From: Planctomycetaceae bacterium
GTDB lineage: Bacteria > Planctomycetota > Planctomycetia > Planctomycetales > Planctomycetaceae
Direction: 5' to 3'
Length of the DNA: 64,000 nucleotides
NCBI GenBank assembly: GCA_019636285.1
Contig: JAHBXV010000004.1
Coordinates: forward strand, 1 to 64,000
Position 1 is the stretch's first letter. Each line of letters begins with the position of its first letter. A program made the position numbers and the translations under genes. Under the pieces are notes generated by a model. It saw nothing but the letters and a program-made list of their open reading frames with translations. It was not told the origin of the DNA and did not search any database. Of the stretch, positions 43,694-52,684 are shown in pieces.

Positions 43694-43769
43694 CCAACAC
43701 AACCTCTGTGCGATGGGGCGTTTACGTGATGCTCACGAGGTTGTCGACAGGCACAACCGGTTGTGTTGG
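43694..43769. repeat. Fold-back unit 2 (76 bp)
   Basis: Bounded by CCAACACAACC and GGTTGTGTTGG. Arms match unit 1, while the loop shares only a few words (CGTTT, GACA). Arm conservation with loop divergence argues for selection on or mobility of the stem. Confidence 0.7.
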
Positions 43770-43798
43770 GTGGGCATTGAGGGCTGTTTGAGGCTTTG

Positions 43799-43834
43799 GA
43801 ATGCTTCCGGTTGAGGACAACCGGGAGCGAAATG
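43799..43834. repeat. CCGGTTG/CAACCGG hairpin repeat, copy 2
   Basis: CCGGTTG (43807-43813) and CAACCGG (43818-43824) with flanks GGAATGCT and GAGCGAAATG, as at 40504-40538. It lies in the leader of the DUF1501 gene, about 20 bases before its start, where a hairpin could affect translation. Confidence 0.5.
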
Positions 43835-43852
43835 AAGGCGGGGAGGCGGGTG

Positions 43853-45094
43853 ATGTTCGATCGACGGACTTTCTTGCAAGCGGCGGGTGCGATGGGTTTG
43901 ACGTTCAGCCTGCCGCCGCTCATTGGGCGAGCGGCCGAGCAGCGCGGACCCGAACGGGCCAAATCGCTGCTGACCATCTGGCTGCAAGGGGGACAGAGCC
44001 AGCTCGAAAGCTGGGATCCTCACCCCGGCACGAAGATCGGCGGGCCGACCAAGGCGATTGCCACCACGATTCCGGGCGTCCAGATCGCCGACCTTTATCC
44101 GCGCACGGCGGAACAACTTCATCACGTCTCAGTGATCCGATCGCTGATCTCGAAGGAAGGCGATCATGAGCGCGGATCGTACCTGGTGAAGACGGGTTAC
44201 CGGCCGGAACCGACGCTGCTCTACCCCGCCGTAGGCGCGATCGTGGCCCATGAGCGGCCGAATCCCGATTTGCAGATTCCCCAGTATGTCACCGTCGGGC
44301 CGATCGGGATTCCTTCGCGGGCGGGCTACCTGGGGACGCAGTTCGATCCATTTCGCGTCTTCGCGCCCGGCAATGCTGGTGGCAATCTGCGGGCGGGTGT
44401 CGAGGAAACGCGACAGCAGCGGCGGTTGGGCGGGTTGGACGTTGTCTCCCAACAGTTTGCCCGCGGACGAACGATGAAGGTGGAAGAGACGCTGCATCAG
44501 CACACCGTGGATGCTGCCTTGCGGATGATGACGTCGCCGCAGCTCAAGGCGTTTGAACTCGATGACGAAACCGCGGAGGTCAAGGCAGCCTATGGGGACC
44601 ACCAGTTCGGGCGCGGCTGCCTCGTCGCGCGCAGGCTCTTAGAAACTGGAGTCCGGTCCATCGAGGTCGCGCTGGAGGGATGGGACACGCACGCGGAGAA
44701 CTTCGAGGGACAAGGCAGTCAGGCCAAGTTGCTGGACGGCCCGCTGGCGACGCTTCTGAAGGACCTGGCCGATCGCGATCTGCTACAGTCGACAATTGTG
44801 CTGGTCATCAGCGAGTTTGGCAGGACGCCGAACATCAATCCGCTGGAAGGCCGCGACCATTGGCCGACGGGGTTCTCCTGCCTCATTGGTGGCGGCGGCC
44901 TCCCGGCGGGACGCGTCCTTGGTTCCACCGACCCTGAAGGCGTCCAGAAGAACCCGACCGATCCCGTCGAAATCGCCGACCTCTATGCGACTGTTTTCCA
45001 TCGCCTCGGCGTCGACTACGAACGAGAACTGATTACCCCGATCGGCCGACCGATGAAGTTGTGTGCCGGGAAGCCGATTGAAGCGCTTGGCTGA
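43853..45094 (+). CDS. DUF1501 protein with Tat leader (copy 2)
   Basis: A 413-residue exported protein starting MFDRRTFLQAAGAMGLTFSL, a twin-arginine leader. Family motifs are LLTIWLQGGQSQLESWDPHPG, GCLVARRLLETGVRSIEVALEGWDTH and VLVISEFGRTPNINPLEGRDHW. It is 258 bases after the DUF1549/1553 gene, the common planctomycete pairing. ATG 43853 is chosen because the leader begins there; an ATG at 43832 is a weaker option. Function unknown. Confidence 0.88.
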   Translation: MFDRRTFLQAAGAMGLTFSLPPLIGRAAEQRGPERAKSLLTIWLQGGQSQLESWDPHPGTKIGGPTKAIATTIPGVQIADLYPRTAEQLHHVSVIRSLISKEGDHERGSYLVKTGYRPEPTLLYPAVGAIVAHERPNPDLQIPQYVTVGPIGIPSRAGYLGTQFDPFRVFAPGNAGGNLRAGVEETRQQRRLGGLDVVSQQFARGRTMKVEETLHQHTVDAALRMMTSPQLKAFELDDETAEVKAAYGDHQFGRGCLVARRLLETGVRSIEVALEGWDTHAENFEGQGSQAKLLDGPLATLLKDLADRDLLQSTIVLVISEFGRTPNINPLEGRDHWPTGFSCLIGGGGLPAGRVLGSTDPEGVQKNPTDPVEIADLYATVFHRLGVDYERELITPIGRPMKLCAGKPIEALG

Positions 45095-45097
45095 GCA

Positions 45098-45222
45098 GCC
45101 AGCGGCCAGCAGCGAGCCGCCAGCGAAGAGGGAGGAATCAGCCATCAGGAATCAGCTATCAGTGGGATTTCCTGATTCCTTGATACTCGCTGGCCGCTGG
45201 AAGCTGGCGGCTGGCCGCTCAT
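45098..45222. repeat. Large imperfect palindrome before tyrA
   Basis: ATCAGGAATCAG (45144-45155) and CTGATTCCTTGAT (45172-45184) pair with one bulge. Outer flanks are built of AGCGGCCAGC-type words on the left and their inverse on the right, giving an imperfect palindrome of ~120 bases. It could terminate the DUF1501 transcript. Confidence 0.55.
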
Positions 45223-45256
45223 GCATGACGAGCCGACACTCGCTACAATCCTGGCC

Positions 45257-46105
45257 ATGAACCGGATTCTGGAATCGACGGTCGTTATTGTCGGCGTGGG
45301 CTTGATGGGCGGGAGCCTTGGGCTGGCCCTCAAGGCGCGAGGACTGGCGCGCCGGGTGGTTGGCGTGGGCCGCGATGCTGCCCGGCTGGAAGCCGCCCGT
45401 TCCGCCGGAGTGATTGACGAAGGGGTGACCGATCTCGCCGCGGCTGCTCGCGAGGCCGATTTGGTGGTGTGTTGCACGCCAGTCGACCGGATCGCCGCCG
45501 ACGTGCAAGTGGTACTGACTCACGGGCGTCCGAGATTGCTGGTAACGGATGCCGGCAGCACGAAGCGTACCATCTGCCAATCGGTGCCGAGCGGTGCGTT
45601 GCCAGGGGGGGAGTTTATCGGCTCGCATCCGCTGGCGGGTTCGCATAAGCAGGGATTTGAATCTGCCGATGCGAACCTGTTTCAGGATCGTGTCTGCATT
45701 CTGACGCCGTTGGAAAACGCGACTGCCTCCCAGGTCGAACGGTTGGAGCGGTTCTGGGCGGCGGTGGGAATGCGAACGCTGCGGATGACTCCCGAGGCGC
45801 ACGACCGGGGTCTGGCACGGACGAGTCATTTGCCACACGTGGCGGCTTGTGCCGTGGCGAACACACTGCCAGCCGAGTTAGCAGAGTTGACGGCCACCGG
45901 TTTTCGAGACACCACGCGAATCGCGGCGGGGGATGTCAATTTGTGGGCGGCGATTCTGTTGGCGAATGGTCCCGAAGTCGTCGCGGCGATTGCCGAGCTG
46001 GAGGAATGTCTGGCCCGGTATCGGCAGGCGATTCAGGAGGAATCTCGCGAGTCCTTGAAAATGCTGCTGCAACAGGCGAAAACCACGCGCGAGTCGCTGG
46101 GCTGA
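45257..46105 (+). CDS. tyrA: Prephenate dehydrogenase
   Basis: A 282-residue NAD(P)-dependent enzyme of tyrosine synthesis, converting prephenate (or arogenate) to 4-hydroxyphenylpyruvate (or tyrosine). The N-terminus has VVIVGVGLMGGSLGLALK (GxGxxG), followed by DAGSTKR, the substrate motif IGSHPLAGSHKQGFE and the conserved RTSHLPH helix. The C-terminal domain is helical, with TGFRDTTRIAAGDV. ATG 45257 is preferred over 45221 because it leaves the usual short lead before the dinucleotide fold. A TACAAT box eight bases before it may be a -10 element of a leaderless transcript. Confidence 0.88.
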   Translation: MNRILESTVVIVGVGLMGGSLGLALKARGLARRVVGVGRDAARLEAARSAGVIDEGVTDLAAAAREADLVVCCTPVDRIAADVQVVLTHGRPRLLVTDAGSTKRTICQSVPSGALPGGEFIGSHPLAGSHKQGFESADANLFQDRVCILTPLENATASQVERLERFWAAVGMRTLRMTPEAHDRGLARTSHLPHVAACAVANTLPAELAELTATGFRDTTRIAAGDVNLWAAILLANGPEVVAAIAELEECLARYRQAIQEESRESLKMLLQQAKTTRESLG

Positions 46106-46216
46106 ACCGGAGGTCGCCGTGGACTTTAGCGGCGGATCCGGGCACGAGATTTTGAGTCGAGAAAGAGCAATCGGGAGGATGTGATCGTCCTTCCGGCCTA
46201 GAGAGTGGAACCGAGC

Positions 46217-49150
46217 ATGCTGTGGGAAGTCGAAATCCGGTGTCTGGCCAGCGAAGTCGACCGGGAGGGGGAGCGGGTTGTCCACGAATCGGCTGGCCTG
46301 GGCGTGCATGGCATTCACGATGTCACTTCAGCCCGTCTGTTTCTGATTGAAGCCGACTGGCCGCTGGAGACGGTGGAAGAAGCCGCCCGCAGGCTGCTCG
46401 TCGATCCCGTGACCGAGTCGTGTTCCATTCAGCGGATTGATGACAAGACCGAACGAGCGGCGGCCCCGACGACCGAATCTCGAAAAATCGTGCTCAACGT
46501 GCTGCTCAAGCCGGGCGTGACGGACAACGTGGCACAGAGTGCAGCGCAGGCGCTGGCTGATGCGGGATTTGATGCGAAGGCCGTGGCCACGGGGCGACGG
46601 TACTGGCTGCCGGTTGATGTCAGCGACGATGACATCGCGAAGCTGACGCGGCGGCTGCTGGCGAACGATGCCATCGAACGGGTTTCGTCCGGTCAGCTTT
46701 CGATGTCGACGCTGCTGATGGGCGAGACATACCTGCCCAAGCTGGTCACGGTCCCGCTGCGAAACATGTCCGATGACGAGTTGATGGTGCTCAGCAAGAC
46801 GGGGCAGCTTTACCTGAGCCTCGTTGAAATGCAGACCATCCAGAAGCATTTCGCGGACATGGACCGCGATCCCACGGATATCGAACTGGAATCGATCGCC
46901 CAGACGTGGAGTGAACACTGCTCCCATAAGACCTTGAAAGGCCGGATTCGTTACCGCGATGAAAATGGCGAGCAGGTCTTTGAGAACATGCTGAAGGAGA
47001 CCGTCTTCGCGGCGACGCAGACGATCCGCCAGCAGTTGGGTGAAAACGACTGGTGCGTGAGCGTCTTCGCGGATAACGCGGGGGTCGTGACGTTCAGCGA
47101 TCGCGAGCATGTCTGCTTCAAGGTCGAAACGCATAATCACCCCAGCGCGATTGAGCCTTACGGCGGCGCGAACACGGGCCTGGGGGGAGTGATTCGCGAT
47201 CCGCTGGGAACAGGACTGGGGGCTCGCCCGGTCTGCAATACCGACGTCTTCTGCTTTGCCCCGCCGACGACTCAGGCGGACGATCTGCCACCGGGAACCC
47301 TGCACCCGCGGGTGGTGATGAAGGGAGTCGTTTCCGGGGTGCGGGATTATGGCAACCGGATGGGGATTCCGACCGTCAACGGTGCCGTCTTTTTTGACGA
47401 GCGGTATCTCGGCAATCCGCTGGTCTACTGCGGAACGGTGGCGATGCTGCCGGTCGACCGGACCGAAAAGCAGGTTCATCCAGGTGACCTGATTGTCGCG
47501 GTGGGTGGAAGAACGGGGCGCGACGGGATTCACGGCGCGACGTTCTCGTCGGCTGAGCTGACGGAAGAGAGCGAAACAATCTCGGGTGGTGCGGTGCAGA
47601 TCGGCAATGCCGTTATGGAGAAAATGGTTCATGACGTGGTGCTGGAAGCCCGCGACCGGAACCTGTACCACGCGATCACCGATTGCGGAGCCGGTGGGTT
47701 CAGCAGTGCCGTCGGCGAAATGGGCGAACACTCCGGAGCGGAAGTCTGGCTCGAGAAGTGTCCGCTCAAGTACCAGGGGCTGACCTACACCGAAATCTGG
47801 ATCAGCGAAGCCCAGGAACGCATGGTGCTCGCCGTTCCCCCCGCAAACTGGGACGCGTTTCGTGCGTTGTGCGAAGCCGAAGGGGTTGAGGCGACTGCCT
47901 TCGGCACTTTCACCGGCGACGGACGTTTGCGGCTGAAGTATGGCGACCTGCTCGTCGGCGACATCCCGATGGCCCTCCTGCACGATGGCCGGCCCCCGGT
48001 CATTCGCGATGCCGTCTTCCAGCCGGCTCCGGCCGAGGCGGTCAAACCGCCGTCGAAGAGCCATTACGATGAGGACGTGCGGGCGATTCTCGGGTCGCTG
48101 AATGTTTGCAGCAAAGAGTGGATCATTCGCCAGTACGATCACGAGGTGCAGGCCGGAAGCGTCGTGAAGCCGTTGGTCGGAGTTGCCAGCGATGGTCCCT
48201 CGGACGCCGCCGTCATGCGACCGGACCTGACGCTGCAGCGCGGTGTCGTCGTTTCAAACGGAATGAACCCGCGGCTGGGCGATCTGGACCCGTACTGGAT
48301 GGCGGCGAACGCCATCGACGAAGCGGTGCGAAATGCGGTTGCCGTGGGAGCAGATCCCGATCGGATCGCCATTCTGGACAACTTCTGCTGGGGGAACACC
48401 GAGCGTCCCGAGACGTTGGGATCGCTCGTCCGCGCGGCGCTCGCGTGCCGGGATGTGGCGATTGCGTATGGGACGCCGTTCATCAGCGGCAAGGACAGCC
48501 TCAACAACGAGTTCTCATTCACCGACGAAGCATCGGGGGAACGCCGGACCGTCGCCATTCCCTCGTCGCTGCTGATCTCCGCGATCGGCCAGATCGACGA
48601 TGTGCGGCAGGCGGTGACGATGGACGTGAAAGAAGCGGGGCACCGACTGTACCTCGTCGGGCGCACAACGGGTGAACTGGGGGGCAGCCATTGGCTGATG
48701 GTCAATGGGCTCTCGGGCGGCGATGTGCCGAAGGTGGATGTCGAACTCGCTCCAAAGCTGTTCCGGGCGTTGCACACGGCGATCGTCAAGGGAACCGTCC
48801 GTGGCTGCCACGACTTGAGCGAAGGGGGGCTGGCGGTTGCCGCGGCCGAGATGGCATTCGCCGGGGGACTCGGCGCTCGGCTCGATCTGGAACCTCTTTC
48901 GCGGACTAACCCTGCCCTGCCCGATGCCGTATTGCTGTTCGCGGAGTCGCCAACCCGTTTCCTCGTTGAAGTGCCGGCCGCGCGCTCAACCGACTTTGAG
49001 GCGTGTTTCCAGGGGCTCCCGGTAACCGGCGTGGGCGTAATCACTCCCGATCAGCAACTCACGATCCTGGGGCGCGACGGTGTGCCGATTGTCGACAGCG
49101 AGTTGTCGACTCTAAAAGCCGCCTGGCAGAAGCCGCTGGACTGGGAATGA
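46217..49150 (+). CDS. purL: Phosphoribosylformylglycinamidine synthase, PurS-like/PurL fusion
   Basis: A 977-residue cytoplasmic enzyme for the fourth step of purine synthesis (FGAR to FGAM, ATP- and glutamine-dependent). Residues ~1-80 and ~90-165 look like two PurS-like alpha/beta modules ([20 protein letters not shown]), then the PurL core: [31 protein letters not shown], and [16 protein letters not shown] in the first half and [39 protein letters not shown] in the second. No glutaminase domain, so a separate PurQ is expected elsewhere. ATG 46217 is chosen over a GTG 12 bases upstream. Confidence 0.9.
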   Translation: MLWEVEIRCLASEVDREGERVVHESAGLGVHGIHDVTSARLFLIEADWPLETVEEAARRLLVDPVTESCSIQRIDDKTERAAAPTTESRKIVLNVLLKPGVTDNVAQSAAQALADAGFDAKAVATGRRYWLPVDVSDDDIAKLTRRLLANDAIERVSSGQLSMSTLLMGETYLPKLVTVPLRNMSDDELMVLSKTGQLYLSLVEMQTIQKHFADMDRDPTDIELESIAQTWSEHCSHKTLKGRIRYRDENGEQVFENMLKETVFAATQTIRQQLGENDWCVSVFADNAGVVTFSDREHVCFKVETHNHPSAIEPYGGANTGLGGVIRDPLGTGLGARPVCNTDVFCFAPPTTQADDLPPGTLHPRVVMKGVVSGVRDYGNRMGIPTVNGAVFFDERYLGNPLVYCGTVAMLPVDRTEKQVHPGDLIVAVGGRTGRDGIHGATFSSAELTEESETISGGAVQIGNAVMEKMVHDVVLEARDRNLYHAITDCGAGGFSSAVGEMGEHSGAEVWLEKCPLKYQGLTYTEIWISEAQERMVLAVPPANWDAFRALCEAEGVEATAFGTFTGDGRLRLKYGDLLVGDIPMALLHDGRPPVIRDAVFQPAPAEAVKPPSKSHYDEDVRAILGSLNVCSKEWIIRQYDHEVQAGSVVKPLVGVASDGPSDAAVMRPDLTLQRGVVVSNGMNPRLGDLDPYWMAANAIDEAVRNAVAVGADPDRIAILDNFCWGNTERPETLGSLVRAALACRDVAIAYGTPFISGKDSLNNEFSFTDEASGERRTVAIPSSLLISAIGQIDDVRQAVTMDVKEAGHRLYLVGRTTGELGGSHWLMVNGLSGGDVPKVDVELAPKLFRALHTAIVKGTVRGCHDLSEGGLAVAAAEMAFAGGLGARLDLEPLSRTNPALPDAVLLFAESPTRFLVEVPAARSTDFEACFQGLPVTGVGVITPDQQLTILGRDGVPIVDSELSTLKAAWQKPLDWE

Positions 49151-49174
49151 CCGCAAGAGCGACGAGGCGATTAG

Positions 49175-50275
49175 TCAAGGACCACTCGAACCGGGTTCAT
49201 GCACGTAGTCCCAGGAAACCGGCGCTTGCGTCTTGATGGTCAGCGGCGCGAGGTGAACGGCGCGCGTGCCGAGCAGCTCGACGGGGTCGGTGAAATAGCC
49301 GGTCAGAGATTTGGTGGCGTCGTTCGTTGCCGTGGGGGAATTGGACTGGGCGATTGCCGATAGGGCGACAGCCTGATAACGGCCCGGTTTTGCGAGTGAC
49401 CCCTGATACGCACCCGCTGCGTCGGTCTGGGTTGCGAAACCACCCCACGACTCGATGACGGCGGCCGCTGCCGCGAAATCGACGTCGTCATCCCCCGGGC
49501 GCAGGCCGATCGTGGGCAGGCGGAATTTTCCCGGCGGTTGTTCCGGCAGAACCACCACGATCGCGCCGGCATCCGCTTGAGTCGATCCGTCCGCGCTGCG
49601 GACGCTGATCTTGCCGCGCACGGGTATGCCAACACTCGTCTCGACCACTGGTTGAGAACTGGGTTCTACGGGAGCAGGCGGGCGTCCCAGACCTGCCGCG
49701 AGTCCGACGACGGCAGCGAGGAGCAACGTGGTAATTCCGCCCAGCAGAAACATGCGGGCATCGCGCGATCGCACGATCGAATTGCGGGTAACGGGTCGAT
49801 CTGCCGGGGCCGCGCCTACGGGGGCCAGCAGGCCGATGAGATCGCGAAACTGGTCATCGCGCATCGTCACCTGATAGGCGACCGGTTGGGAGTCGCCCGG
49901 TTGTTCGCGATCCAACTCCTCCAGCGAGTTCCATTCCGATTCGGCGGAAAGCACGATGGGTTCGACTTCGCCGGCAATCTCGAGCGGAATGGGCTCGGGA
50001 GGTGCGAGTGACGTGCCCTCTTCCGGTTCGCCTGCGTGGGAACCATTCGAGTTCGGCTCGGGTTGCAGCAAAACGGCCAGTTCCTGCAGGGCGGTGGCGT
50101 ACCCTTCTCCGCCGGGTGGCGTCTCTGCCGCGGGCGCTTCATGGGACGTCGGGCTGCCGTCGCCGGGAATCTGGATGGTTCGCCCGCAGGTTGGACAAAC
50201 GGTCAACTCCCCGGCGCGACTGCGGGCGATGCCCAGAAACTGGTGGCAGTAGTGACAGCGGAACTTGATCAGCAA
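49175..50275 (-). CDS. Zinc-ribbon membrane protein of planctomycete type
   Basis: From a TTG at 50275 the product has ~366 residues and begins LLIKFRCHYCHQFLGIARSR with a zinc ribbon (CHYC and CPTC). A long acidic region follows. One membrane segment lies near residue 175-200 (FLLGGITTLLLAAVVGLAAGLG), and the rest is a beta-rich outer domain ending VSWDYVHEPG, similar to carboxypeptidase-regulatory-like modules. The frame is open upstream through the neighbouring gene, but the zinc-ribbon start is characteristic. Function unknown. Confidence 0.65.
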   Translation of the reverse strand: MLIKFRCHYCHQFLGIARSRAGELTVCPTCGRTIQIPGDGSPTSHEAPAAETPPGGEGYATALQELAVLLQPEPNSNGSHAGEPEEGTSLAPPEPIPLEIAGEVEPIVLSAESEWNSLEELDREQPGDSQPVAYQVTMRDDQFRDLIGLLAPVGAAPADRPVTRNSIVRSRDARMFLLGGITTLLLAAVVGLAAGLGRPPAPVEPSSQPVVETSVGIPVRGKISVRSADGSTQADAGAIVVVLPEQPPGKFRLPTIGLRPGDDDVDFAAAAAVIESWGGFATQTDAAGAYQGSLAKPGRYQAVALSAIAQSNSPTATNDATKSLTGYFTDPVELLGTRAVHLAPLTIKTQAPVSWDYVHEPGSSGP

Positions 50276-50333
50276 GGTGGTGCCAGGAGTCGGGGTGTGC
50301 TGAAGTTCTCGTGAGTCGACAAATCTCGGCCGA

Positions 50334-50648
50334 TCAGCCGTCTGATCGTTGCTGAGTCTGGCCGACGAATTCCGTATCCTGCAAGTCATCGGTGGCGCGA
50401 ATCCATTCCCGTAGGGACAGGAGGGTCACAAGGGCGATCAGTGACAACAGCGTTACCGCAGTGGCAATCCAGGCAACTGCTCGCGCCGCCGCCGCGCCGG
50501 AAAGATCCCCCGCCGCGAAGAGAATCGCTCCGATGGCCGCCGCCAGGATCACGAGGGCAAACGATCCCCACATCGCGGCGACGAGGCCCAGGAAGGCACG
50601 CGGTGCCACCCGTCGCAGGAGGTCCGTCAGTGTGCGGTCGTCGTCCAT
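50334..50648 (-). CDS. Small two-helix membrane protein
   Basis: A 104-residue product starting MDDDRTLTDLLRR, with ATG 50648 preceded by GGAAGG. Two hydrophobic segments (AFLGLVAAMWGSFALVILAAAIGAIL and VAWIATAVTLLSLIALVTLLSL) suggest a helical hairpin. The C-terminus is polar. It lies between the isomerase-like gene and the zinc-ribbon gene on the same strand; likely co-transcribed. No family recognised. Confidence 0.6.
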   Translation of the reverse strand: MDDDRTLTDLLRRVAPRAFLGLVAAMWGSFALVILAAAIGAILFAAGDLSGAAAARAVAWIATAVTLLSLIALVTLLSLREWIRATDDLQDTEFVGQTQQRSDG

Positions 50649-50674
50649 GAAGCCTTCCGGGGTTTGATTTGGTA

Positions 50675-51493
50675 CTACCGAAGCTGATGGCGCTTGAGCA
50701 ATTCGGCCGAGGCGACGTAGGCTTCGCGGACCCACGCTTCGATCTGGTCGGGTTCGGGGGAGAATTCCAGCTCGACGGAAATGGTTCCCGTGAGATCGAG
50801 TGTCTGGAGAACCGAAAAATAGTCGTCAAACGGAACGACGCCTCGACCGGGTGGCAGATCACCGTGAACTTTGCCATCGCAGTCCGAGAGATGGACATGG
50901 GCGATCCGGCCCGAGAGTTTGCGAATCTCCTCGGGTTGCACCCCCGCGAGCAACAGGTGCGAAATGTCGAGATTGGCGCGGACGGCCGGGTGATTCACGT
51001 CGTCGAGAAACGCGGCCATTGCATCGACCGAGTTCAGCAGCGACAGGGGAAATGGTTCAAGCTCAAGGGCGATTTCCAGGCCGAGTTCGGCGGCATGATC
51101 GCCGAGGGCGAGGCATTGCTCGACAGCCCAGGCCCATTGTTGGCGCGGCGGAATGACTTCGCGATTCCAGATGTACTCGCCCAGGACCAAGAGGAGATTC
51201 CGGGCGTTGTATTCGTACGCCAGGTCGAGATGCTTCCGCACTCGATCGGCATGAAAGCGGCGGCAGCTCGGGCCCAGGTCGATGAGTCCCGTCGCCACGC
51301 AGCACAGCGAAACGATCGGCAGGTCCAGTCGTTCGCACTCCCTGGCGATCAGCCGTCGTTCGCGGATGTCGATCTCCAGCGGATCAACCAGCAGATCGAC
51401 CGAGTCGAAGCCAATCTCCTTCGTCTTCTGTAAGCCCCAGGCCGTTTCCCGACCGGACTGCATCCATGCGGAATTGATGAGCCCCAGTTGCAC
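50675..51493 (-). CDS. Sugar phosphate isomerase/epimerase-like TIM barrel
   Basis: From GTG 51493 the product has 272 residues, normal for the xylose-isomerase-like/AP endonuclease 2 superfamily. Metal-site residues are recognisable: EIALELEPFP (Glu), VRANLDISHLLL (Asp and His), AHVHLSDCDGK (His, Asp) and ISVELEFSPEP (Glu). Substrate is probably a keto sugar or polyol but is not determinable. The frame is open upstream to 52192, overlapping the HEAT gene; this is spurious. Confidence 0.8.
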   Translation of the reverse strand: MQLGLINSAWMQSGRETAWGLQKTKEIGFDSVDLLVDPLEIDIRERRLIARECERLDLPIVSLCCVATGLIDLGPSCRRFHADRVRKHLDLAYEYNARNLLLVLGEYIWNREVIPPRQQWAWAVEQCLALGDHAAELGLEIALELEPFPLSLLNSVDAMAAFLDDVNHPAVRANLDISHLLLAGVQPEEIRKLSGRIAHVHLSDCDGKVHGDLPPGRGVVPFDDYFSVLQTLDLTGTISVELEFSPEPDQIEAWVREAYVASAELLKRHQLR

Positions 51494-51670
51494 GGCGATT
51501 CCTTGTCGGTGTCTCAGGGTGGGATGTTGGCCGCGGCATTTTGAGCAGCAAGGCTGGCTGGAGTGTAACGGCATGGCCAAGGGGCGACAAAGCGACCGCG
51601 TCGCGATAACTTCGAGGCCACGACCTTGGCGGTTTCTGGACTTGGTTTCTTTCGCTCGCGGTGATCTTCG

Positions 51671-52459
51671 ATGACATTTCGGCCTCAGCGATATTTGCCC
51701 ACTCCCGAGCATCCCTATACGGCGATGGAACTGGACGATTGGAAGACGGAACTCGCGGGGGCCGTGCAGCCGGAGCACCGATATCGCGCGCTGATGGCGG
51801 TTGCTTACCTGGCCGCGCCGCAGGATGCCTGGCCGCTGCAATGCCGGGCACTCGGCGATGCCGACGGCATGGTCCGTTCGCTGGCGGCAAAGCAGATCGG
51901 ACAATTGCGGCGTGCGGAAGCCGGCGCGCAGATTTCTGATGAAGATTGGCGGTCGGTAGTTCCGCAACTGGAGTCGCGTCTGGCGGACAATGATCCCGAC
52001 GTTCGATTCGAGTCGGCCCGGGCGCTGTTGCGGATCGCGAATGACCACGCCGGGGCAGCCGCAATTATTTTTGAAGCCCTCGCGGAAGAGGGGACGACGC
52101 CGCTGATGCTGGCCGCGCTGGCCGATGTGCTGGGTGATGTCGCCGTCGACACCGGGCGAGTCGTCGATCGGCTGACGGCGTTGTTGTCTCATTCCCAGGC
52201 GGAAGTGCGGGAAAACGCGACCAGTTCTCTGCTGAAGTTGGGATCGGTCGCTCAGCCAGCGCTACCGGCAATACTCCGGCTCGTGGATGACGAGGAACCT
52301 TGGGTCCGGGAAAACGCGGTGAAATTCCTCGCGCAACATGGCAAGGCGACGCCGGAGGTGCTGGCGGCGCTGGACATCGCCGCGTCGGACGAAGACACAC
52401 AGATTGCCGAACTGGCAAAGTCGGCACGGGCGGAGGTTTCGGCTCGCGGGGCTGAGTGA
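51671..52459 (+). CDS. HEAT-repeat protein
   Basis: A 262-residue soluble protein of about six HEAT repeats: HRYRALMAVAYLA, DGMVRSLAAKQIGQL, DPDVRFESARALLRIA, QAEVRENATSSLLKLG and EPWVRENAVKFLAQHG. The pattern resembles other planctomycete HEAT-repeat scaffold proteins; no catalytic domain. It diverges from the isomerase-like gene. Confidence 0.8.
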   Translation: MTFRPQRYLPTPEHPYTAMELDDWKTELAGAVQPEHRYRALMAVAYLAAPQDAWPLQCRALGDADGMVRSLAAKQIGQLRRAEAGAQISDEDWRSVVPQLESRLADNDPDVRFESARALLRIANDHAGAAAIIFEALAEEGTTPLMLAALADVLGDVAVDTGRVVDRLTALLSHSQAEVRENATSSLLKLGSVAQPALPAILRLVDDEEPWVRENAVKFLAQHGKATPEVLAALDIAASDEDTQIAELAKSARAEVSARGAE

Positions 52460-52684
52460 TCTTCGGAATTCCCAGCCGATTCTGGAAACTTTGTCCGTTT
52501 GATCGGTCTCTTGAGGCAGCGGCGGTTTCGTCCCGAGAAACCGGCTGGCGTGATTTCAGGACTGCTCTCGCGGGAACTGGTCGATAGAATCGGGAGTGTC
52601 GATCTGAAATTCGTGATCCGTTAATCTGCTCATCTGCACAGTGTGTGACGATTCCACGGGATCTCCCGGCTTCTGGAGGACGGA

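Noticed and set aside
43604-43769. CRISPR array
   Set aside because: Only two units, and the conserved parts are the inverted arms rather than one direct repeat with uniform spacers.
46328-48142. 604-codon frame on the minus strand inside purL
   Set aside because: Pure shadow of purL; its translation has no recognisable domain and is rich in Arg and His as expected of antisense.
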